This document shows, one piece after another, positions 59,438-64,000 of a stretch of DNA of 64,000 bases; positions within the stretch are counted from its first letter, which is position 1, and every line of letters starts with the position of its first letter. A program made the position numbers and the translations under genes. A model generated the notes under the pieces. That model searched no databases and was not told where the DNA came from. It saw only the letters and a list, made by a program, of their open reading frames with translations. The DNA is from an uncultured Oscillospiraceae bacterium (lineage in GTDB: Bacteria > Bacillota > Clostridia > Oscillospirales > Oscillospiraceae), in assembly GCA_910588635.1 (NCBI GenBank), contig CAJUPW010000002.1, forward strand, positions 78,370 through 142,369, written 5' to 3'.

Positions 59438-59998
59438 ATGGAGGACGGCAAGATCATCGACCTGTACTGGGCCCGGTCCCAGCAGGCGGTAGCGGCCAGC
59501 GAGGAGAAATACGGCCCCTACTGCCACACCATTGCCCGGCGCATCCTGGACCGGGAGGAGGACGCGGAGGAGTGCGTCAACGACACATGGCTCCACGCCT
59601 GGAACGCCATGCCGCCCCAGCGGCCGGGAGTCCTGTCCGCCTTTTTCGGCAAGCTGACCCGGAACCTGTCCCTGGACCGGCGGCGGCGGCTCAAAGCGGC
59701 CAAGCGGGGCGGGAACCAGGTGGAGGTGGCCCTCCACGAGCTGGAGGACTGCCTGCCCGACCGCCGCCGCCCCGACGAGGAGCTGGAGGCGGGGGAGACG
59801 GCGGCTCTTATTTCCGCCTTTCTGCGCCGTCAGAGCGAGCTGGACCGGGTACTCTTTGTCCGGCGGTACTTCCATCTGGAGCCGCTGAGCGATCTGGCGG
59901 AGCGCTTTGGGCTGACGGTGGGACAGGTGAAGTCCAGACTCCACCGGACCCGGCAGAAGCTGCGGGCCGAATTGGAGCGGGAGGGGGTGGCGGTATGA
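59438..59998 (+). CDS. RNA polymerase sigma-70 family factor (ECF-like)
   Basis: 186 residues. Region 2: YCHTIARRILDREEDAEECV then NDTWLHAWNAMPP; region 4: LSDLAERFGLTVGQVKSRLH. ATG 59438 is chosen behind AAGGAGG; ATG 59405 lies inside the preceding terminator region. Followed with overlap (ATGA) by a one-helix membrane protein, repeating the arrangement at 19.5-21.2 kb. Confidence 0.9.
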   Translation: MEDGKIIDLYWARSQQAVAASEEKYGPYCHTIARRILDREEDAEECVNDTWLHAWNAMPPQRPGVLSAFFGKLTRNLSLDRRRRLKAAKRGGNQVEVALHELEDCLPDRRRPDEELEAGETAALISAFLRRQSELDRVLFVRRYFHLEPLSDLAERFGLTVGQVKSRLHRTRQKLRAELEREGVAV

Positions 59999-60639
59999 AC
60001 AGCGAGCATCTTTTGGACGCGATCGGCCTTTTGGACGACGGCCTGATCCATGAGGCGGAGGAGTACAGCCGGCCCCGGCGGGACTACCGGCCCTGGATCA
60101 GCCTGGCGGCCAGCTTTGTGATTGTTCTGACACTGGGCTATGCTCTGACCCATCTGAACCTGGGCATGGGCGGCGGTGCGGCCCCGGAAAATCAAGCCAG
60201 CGGCGGCGCGGCCAATGCCCCCGCCGGGTCCTACGGGGGAGCCGAAGCGCCTCCGCCCGTGTCAACGGAAGGCCCGGACGGCAGCGGTCCTCAGAGCGGC
60301 GAGGGGCCCGGCAGCCCCGACGCCGCGGCGCCCCAGGAGCCGGGAGCGTTTGGGGGCAGTGAAGTGGGTTCTTCGGAGCAGGGACAGCAAGGAATATGGG
60401 TCCGGGGGATATACCAGACGTGGACGTACTACGCCCTGTCCGGTGATACCATCCGGGAACTTCCGCCGGACAGTGTGCCTGTGGGGATTCTGTCCAGCTT
60501 GTACCCGGACGCCCCCTCTCCCTACACCGACGCGGAGGCGTATGTGGGGCTGGAGCTGTGGTGTTCCCCGGATGGGGCCTATGTCTACGCAGCGCTCCCG
60601 GACGGCGGCTATGCCGTGGGCGAAAGCGTTCAGCTATAA
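59995..60639 (+). CDS. Putative anti-sigma-like membrane protein
   Basis: 214 residues. Short N-terminal cytosolic helix (NSEHLLDAIGLLDDGLIHEA), one membrane helix at about 35-55, a long Gly/Ala/Pro/Ser-rich stretch (about 60-135), then a small globular end (WVRGIYQTWTYYALSGDTI onward). Start overlaps the sigma stop. Pairing suggests it holds the sigma factor; no known anti-sigma motif is visible. Confidence 0.75.
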   Translation: MNSEHLLDAIGLLDDGLIHEAEEYSRPRRDYRPWISLAASFVIVLTLGYALTHLNLGMGGGAAPENQASGGAANAPAGSYGGAEAPPPVSTEGPDGSGPQSGEGPGSPDAAAPQEPGAFGGSEVGSSEQGQQGIWVRGIYQTWTYYALSGDTIRELPPDSVPVGILSSLYPDAPSPYTDAEAYVGLELWCSPDGAYVYAALPDGGYAVGESVQL

Positions 60640-60672
60640 AAATGGGGCCTGCCCGAGAGGGCAGGCCCTTCA
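60637..60672. terminator. Bidirectional terminator
   Basis: GGGCCTGCCC GAGA GGGCAGGCCC, A-run left (TAAAAAT) and TTCATCTATTTTT right; convergent genes. Confidence 0.8.
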
Positions 60673-60673
60673 T

Positions 60674-61930
60674 CTATTTTTCCTCAGTCTCTTCCAACAC
60701 CCGCACCTGAATTTCCAACACTCTTCGATGCTCCACCTTGGTGACGGTGACGTCCAGTCCCTCAGCCCGGAAGTGGTCTCCCATCTCGGGGACCTTCCCC
60801 ACCTGCTCCAGCACCCAGCCGGAGACGGTGGCGGCGCCGCAGGTCCCCTTCACCTGGAACAGGTCGTACATGTCGTCCAGATCGGCGGAGCAGGCGATCA
60901 GGTAGCTGCCGTCGGGCTGCTTCTGGAAAATTTCAATGACCTCGTCGTGCTCATCCCAGATTTCGCCCACCAGCTCCTCCAGGATGTCCTCCAGGGTGAC
61001 GATGCCCTCCGTTCCGCCGTACTCGTCCACCACCACGGCCATGTGGGCCTTGTTCTTCTGCAGAATGCGCAGCAGCTCAAAGACCCTGGTGTTGCCCGTG
61101 GTGTAGAACACGGGGGACTTGATATTGGACAGCATGGTCTCGCCCCGGTAGCGGGCGGCGTAGAAGTCCTTTTCGTGGATGACCCCCACAATGTTGTCCA
61201 CCGTCTCGTGGTAGAGCGGGATACGGGAGTAGCCCGTCTCGGCGAAGAGGGCGGCGATCTCCTCCATGGAGCTGTCCTCGTCGGCGGCGGTCAGGTCCAC
61301 CCGGGGGGTGAGAATTTCGGACACCTCCAGATCGTTGAACTCGATGGCGTTGCGGATCAGGTCGCTCTCGTGCTCGTCCAGGCCGCCCTCGGTCTGGGCC
61401 TGCTCCACCATGCCCACCAGCTCCTCCTCGGTGATGCCGTCCTCCCCTTTGGAGCGAAAGACCTTGCTCATCAGCCTTTTCCACTGGGTGAACAGGAAGT
61501 TCAGCGGGGTGAGCACCACCAAGAACAGCCGGAGCAGAGGCTGGGCGAACATGGCGAAATCCTCCGGCCGCTCCTTGGACAGGCTCTTGGGGGTGATCTC
61601 GCCAAAGACCAGGATGATGATGGTCAGGGCTACCGTGGCCACCATGGGGCCGTACTGATGGAACCACCGGGTGCACAGCACGGTGGACACAGTGGTGGCG
61701 GTGATGTTGACGATGTTGTTGCCGATGAGGATGGTGGACAGCAGCTTGTCGTACTCCTCGGCCAGCTCCAGGGTTCTGGCGGCCCGGCGGCTGCCGTTGT
61801 CCGCCCGGGTTTTCAGGCGGATGCGGTTTAACGAGGTGTAGGCCGTTTCGGTGGCGGAGAAGTAGGCCGACATGGCCACCAGGATCAGCAGGGTAACGAG
61901 CATGGCGATACTGGCACTGTCTATGTCCAT
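60674..61930 (-). CDS. CNNM/CorC-HlyC family protein (DUF21, CBS pair)
   Basis: 418 residues: DUF21 membrane domain with three to four helices (1-180; LSTILIGNNIVNITATTVST, LVFGEITPKSLSKERPE), CBS domain pair (about 200-320; ILTPRVDLTAADED, VVVDEYGGTEGIVTLEDIL), and C-terminal CorC_HlyC FAD-like domain. The family includes magnesium exporters. A promoter lies upstream. Two MgtC-like proteins elsewhere in the window may relate to magnesium too, though unlinked. Confidence 0.93.
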   Translation of the reverse strand: MDIDSASIAMLVTLLILVAMSAYFSATETAYTSLNRIRLKTRADNGSRRAARTLELAEEYDKLLSTILIGNNIVNITATTVSTVLCTRWFHQYGPMVATVALTIIILVFGEITPKSLSKERPEDFAMFAQPLLRLFLVVLTPLNFLFTQWKRLMSKVFRSKGEDGITEEELVGMVEQAQTEGGLDEHESDLIRNAIEFNDLEVSEILTPRVDLTAADEDSSMEEIAALFAETGYSRIPLYHETVDNIVGVIHEKDFYAARYRGETMLSNIKSPVFYTTGNTRVFELLRILQKNKAHMAVVVDEYGGTEGIVTLEDILEELVGEIWDEHDEVIEIFQKQPDGSYLIACSADLDDMYDLFQVKGTCGAATVSGWVLEQVGKVPEMGDHFRAEGLDVTVTKVEHRRVLEIQVRVLEETEEK

Positions 61931-61991
61931 AGGGGAACAATCACTCCAATTTTTGTTTACCCCGGGAAAAGAGGGGTATATTTAAGTAGGG

Positions 61992-62020
61992 AGTATACCA
62001 TACCTGTTCCGGGATTGCAA
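61992..62020 (-). promoter_or_regulatory. Promoter of the CNNM/CorC gene
   Basis: Minus strand TTGCAA (62020-62015), 17-base spacer, TATACT (61997-61992). Confidence 0.8.
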
Positions 62021-62081
62021 ACCCATTTTGCCCGGCGTCGGAAAGCTTCACAAGATTTTAACGAAAACAACAAAAAAACTC

Positions 62082-62110
62082 TTGACGGCGGGGGACAGGC
62101 ATGGTATAGT
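62082..62110 (+). promoter_or_regulatory. Promoter of the rpmG-secE-nusG operon
   Basis: TTGACG, 17-base spacer, TATAGT (62105-62110). About 300 bases before rpmG. Confidence 0.8.
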
Positions 62111-62116
62111 AGCTCT

Positions 62117-62402
62117 ACCTGTGAAAAGGGGCTTTTTTCTGCTGTCCGGATACGGTGTCCGGGGGGCGGACCCCTCGCCTGCGGGACACAGGGAGGCAGC
62201 AGCCGACCTCCACCGTACCCTCTGGGCGCGTTTTTGCGCCCTTTGGCGCTGGATATCGGCTTAAGACAGGCCTTATCCGGCGTTTTCTTTATCCTTCGGC
62301 TGTTTCTTCGCTGCGTTTCGGCCCGCCAAGGGGTGGAAATCACGGAAAGAACGAAAGAGAAGAAAGCGCGGGGCGCGAAACCTGTCAAATTAAAAAGGAG
62401 GT
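62117..62402 (+). promoter_or_regulatory. Long structured 5' leader of rpmG
   Basis: About 290 untranslated bases. Stems seen: CTGCTG (62141-62146) with CAGCAG (62195-62200) enclosing a GGATAC/GTGTCC stem; GGGCGC / GCGCCC around GTTTTT (62223-62240) followed by TTT. No convincing open frame with a ribosome site other than rpmG itself. Could be an attenuating leader for ribosomal protein feedback. I cannot match it to a named leader family. Confidence 0.45.
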
Positions 62403-62412
62403 GCCGAACAAT

Positions 62413-62580
62413 ATGGCAGCAAAAGCCGGCGCTCGCATCAAGATCACCTTGCGGTGCTCTGAGTGCAAGCAGAGAAACTACAATACCTTTAAGAACAAGA
62501 AGAATACCCCCGACCGTCTGGAGTTGAACAAATACTGCCCCTTCTGCAGGAAGCACACCGTTCACAATGAGACGAAGTGA
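62413..62580 (+). CDS. rpmG: 50S ribosomal protein L33
   Basis: 55 residues, Zn-binding (C+) form: CSECKQRNY and CPFCRKHTVH each give a Cys pair. ATG 62413 behind AGGAGG; the upstream continuation of the frame lies in the leader RNA. First gene of the rpmG-secE-nusG order typical of bacteria. Confidence 0.96.
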   Translation: MAAKAGARIKITLRCSECKQRNYNTFKNKKNTPDRLELNKYCPFCRKHTVHNETK

Positions 62581-62615
62581 TTGGCGCCAACGCCGAAATG
62601 AAAGAAGGGTAAGCA

Positions 62616-62873
62616 ATGGCTGAGAACGAAAAGCAGGCCGTACAGGCCAAGAAGGACAAATCCAAGAAGCCCGGCTTTTTCGCCCGCATGGGCAAGTGGC
62701 TCCGGGATATGAAGAGCGAGCTGAAGAAGGTCCAGTGGCCCACCAGAAAGCAGACCGTCAACAACACGCTGATTGTCATTGCCTGCGTGATCGTGGTCGG
62801 CATCTTTATCGCCCTGTTCGACTTTGTCGCCGGCGAGGCGATCAAGCTGCTCATCGGCGCCTTTAAAGGGTGA
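62616..62873 (+). CDS. secE: Preprotein translocase subunit SecE
   Basis: 85 residues. Basic cytosolic part with WLRDMKSELKKVQWPTRKQT (the SecE signature) and a single C-terminal membrane helix. Part of SecYEG. Stop is five bases before the nusG start. Confidence 0.96.
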   Translation: MAENEKQAVQAKKDKSKKPGFFARMGKWLRDMKSELKKVQWPTRKQTVNNTLIVIACVIVVGIFIALFDFVAGEAIKLLIGAFKG

Positions 62874-62878
62874 CGCGG

Positions 62879-63403
62879 ATGGCGGACAACGCGAACTGGT
62901 ATGTGGTCCACACCTACTCAGGCTATGAGAACACGGTAAAGGCCACTATTGAGAAGTATGTCGAAAACCGCGGTATGCACGAGCTGATCCACGAGATCAG
63001 CATTCCCCTGGAGACAGTCACCGAGATTACGGACAACGGCCCCAAGGATGTGGAGCGGAAGGTGTTCCCCGGCTATGTTCTGGTCAAGATGGTGATGAAC
63101 GACGAGACATGGCATGTGGTGCGCAACATTCGGGGCGTCACCGGCTTTTTGGGCGAGGGCAACAAGGCCATCCCCCTGAGCGACGAGGACGTGGCGAAGC
63201 TGGGCGTGGAGAAGCGGGAGGTCGTGGTCAGCTACGAGCTGGGCGACACCGTGCGCATCACCGACGGCGCTCTGGAGTCCTTCCTGGGCACCGTGGACGA
63301 GATCGACCTGGACAACGGTAAGGTCCGGGTGGTGGTGTCCATGTTTGGACGCGAGACCCCCGTGGAGCTGGAGCTGGACCAGGTGGAACCGGCCAATTCC
63401 TAA
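62879..63403 (+). CDS. nusG: Transcription termination/antitermination protein NusG
   Basis: 174 residues: NGN domain (NWYVVHTYSGYENTVKATIE, VFPGYVLVKMVMNDETW, VRNIRGVTGFLG) and C-terminal KOW domain (GDTVRITDGALESFLGTVDE). Start ATG 62879 (MADNANWYV) preferred over GTG 62870. Confidence 0.97.
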   Translation: MADNANWYVVHTYSGYENTVKATIEKYVENRGMHELIHEISIPLETVTEITDNGPKDVERKVFPGYVLVKMVMNDETWHVVRNIRGVTGFLGEGNKAIPLSDEDVAKLGVEKREVVVSYELGDTVRITDGALESFLGTVDEIDLDNGKVRVVVSMFGRETPVELELDQVEPANS

Positions 63404-63493
63404 AGACGATAGAACTGCGGCCCCGGCCGCACAGTGGGAGGGACGTCTCATGTCCCGCCAAACTACCACATTTTCAAATGGAGGTGCTCTTTC

Positions 63494-63919
63494 GTGGCAC
63501 AGAAAGTAACTGGATACGTAAAACTGCAGATTCCCGCCGGCAAGGCGACTCCCGCCCCCCCGGTCGGCCCCGCGCTGGGCCAGCACGGCGTGAACATCGC
63601 CGCCTTTACCAAGGAGTTCAATGAGCGGACCAAGAACGACGTGGGCCTGATTATCCCTGTCATCATCACCGTCTACGCCGACCGCTCCTTTACCTTTGTG
63701 ACCAAGACGCCCCCCGCCCCCGTGCTGATTAAGAAGGCCTGCGGCATCGACAAGGCCTCCGGCGTGCCCAACAAGAACAAGGTGGCCACCATCAGCAAGG
63801 AGGACGTGCGCAAGATCGCCGAAACCAAGATGCCCGACCTCAACGCCGCCTCCATCGAGGCCGCTATGAGCATGATCGCCGGCACTGCCCGCTCCATGGG
63901 TATTCTGGTGGGCGAGTAA
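63494..63919 (+). CDS. rplK: 50S ribosomal protein L11
   Basis: 141 residues. KVTGYVKLQIPAGKATPAPP, VGPALGQHGVNIAAFTKEFN, and C-terminal RNA-binding part with AGTARSMGILVGE. GTG 63494 behind GGAGGTG. The 90 bases after nusG hold a GCGGCC/GGCCGC hairpin and may be part of L11/L1 control. Confidence 0.97.
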   Translation: MAQKVTGYVKLQIPAGKATPAPPVGPALGQHGVNIAAFTKEFNERTKNDVGLIIPVIITVYADRSFTFVTKTPPAPVLIKKACGIDKASGVPNKNKVATISKEDVRKIAETKMPDLNAASIEAAMSMIAGTARSMGILVGE

Positions 63920-63932
63920 GGAGGGGACAAGA

Positions 63933-64000
63933 ATGTTTAGAGGAAAGAAATATACGGACAGCGCCAAGAAGATCGACAAGAACACGCTGTATGACACCGT
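63933..64000 (+). CDS. rplA: 50S ribosomal protein L1, N-terminal start (runs off the window)
   Basis: Only 22 codons: MFRGKKYTDSAKKIDKNTLY then the edge. Follows rplK by 13 bases with AAGGAGGGG, the standard rplK-rplA order; identity rests on this and on the K-rich opening with the SAKKID motif. Confidence 0.85.
   Translation, partial: MFRGKKYTDSAKKIDKNTLYDT

Overview
This 64 kb window reads as a chromosomal segment of a GC-rich, endospore-forming, low-oxygen Clostridia member, most likely Oscillospiraceae (Flavonifractor/Lawsonibacter/Intestinimonas type). The reasons are: two replicative Pol III alpha subunits (DnaE and PolC), SpoVAC and a SigH-type sigma factor, ECF vitamin uptake under an FMN riboswitch, a 2-hydroxyacyl-CoA dehydratase activase system, a flavin reductase-rubredoxin fusion, and short palindromic intergenic repeats of the kind common in this group. 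The placement is inference from gene content, not from a search. I see no rRNA, tRNA, CRISPR array, prophage or intact transposase.

Layout. 1-3.4 kb: 3' end of dnaE and two MgtC-like membrane proteins. 3.6-4.6 kb: a RibU-type transporter subunit under an FMN riboswitch. 4.7-15.3 kb: a long co-directional housekeeping run, pyrH-frr-uppS-cdsA-dxr-rseP-ispG-polC. 15.3-19.4 kb: an unknown membrane protein preceded by a structured RNA with its own promoter and terminator, an LtaS-like sulfatase and a Bax inhibitor-1 protein. 19.5-21.2 kb: an ECF sigma factor and its putative membrane partner. 21.4-26.9 kb: ruvC-ruvA-(small gene)-ruvB-(small gene)-glmM, then sigH and a zinc-ribbon protein. 27-31 kb: convergent glycogen synthase and amylosucrase. 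31.1-36.2 kb: a HerA-like ATPase divergent from a membrane protein and a Sel1-repeat protein. 36.4-44.7 kb: a compact minus-strand aromatic amino acid operon, aroF-tyrA-aroB-aroA-aroC-pheA-aroE/K-aroQ. It covers the seven steps to chorismate plus the Phe/Tyr branch enzymes and is preceded by an attenuator. 44.7-49.5 kb: MATE transporter with a structured leader, DegV, a phosphopantetheinyl transferase, SpoVAC and bactofilin. 49.5-56 kb: amino/dicarboxylate symporter, MntP, and a two-gene 2-hydroxyacyl-CoA dehydratase/activase system. 56-61.9 kb: BlaR1/BlaI-like pair with an operator-promoter, flavin reductase-rubredoxin, a second sigma/partner pair, and a CNNM/CorC protein. 62-64 kb: rpmG-secE-nusG-rplK-rplA(start).

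The strongest hunt result is the leader of the aromatic operon: a 32-residue peptide with a Phe/Tyr run (FYYYFFSF), a GC-rich terminator, and a nine-pair competing antiterminator whose upstream arm lies inside the last third of the peptide. This is a textbook ribosome-mediated attenuation layout. Next are a ~223-nt structured RNA at 16.1-16.3 kb, whose 5' half can form a 12-bp helix with the 5' arm of its own terminator, and a terminator-containing leader before the MATE gene. Others are a protein domain shared by two unknown membrane proteins 18 kb apart and a 12-bp inverted repeat bracketing the glycogen synthase/amylosucrase pair.
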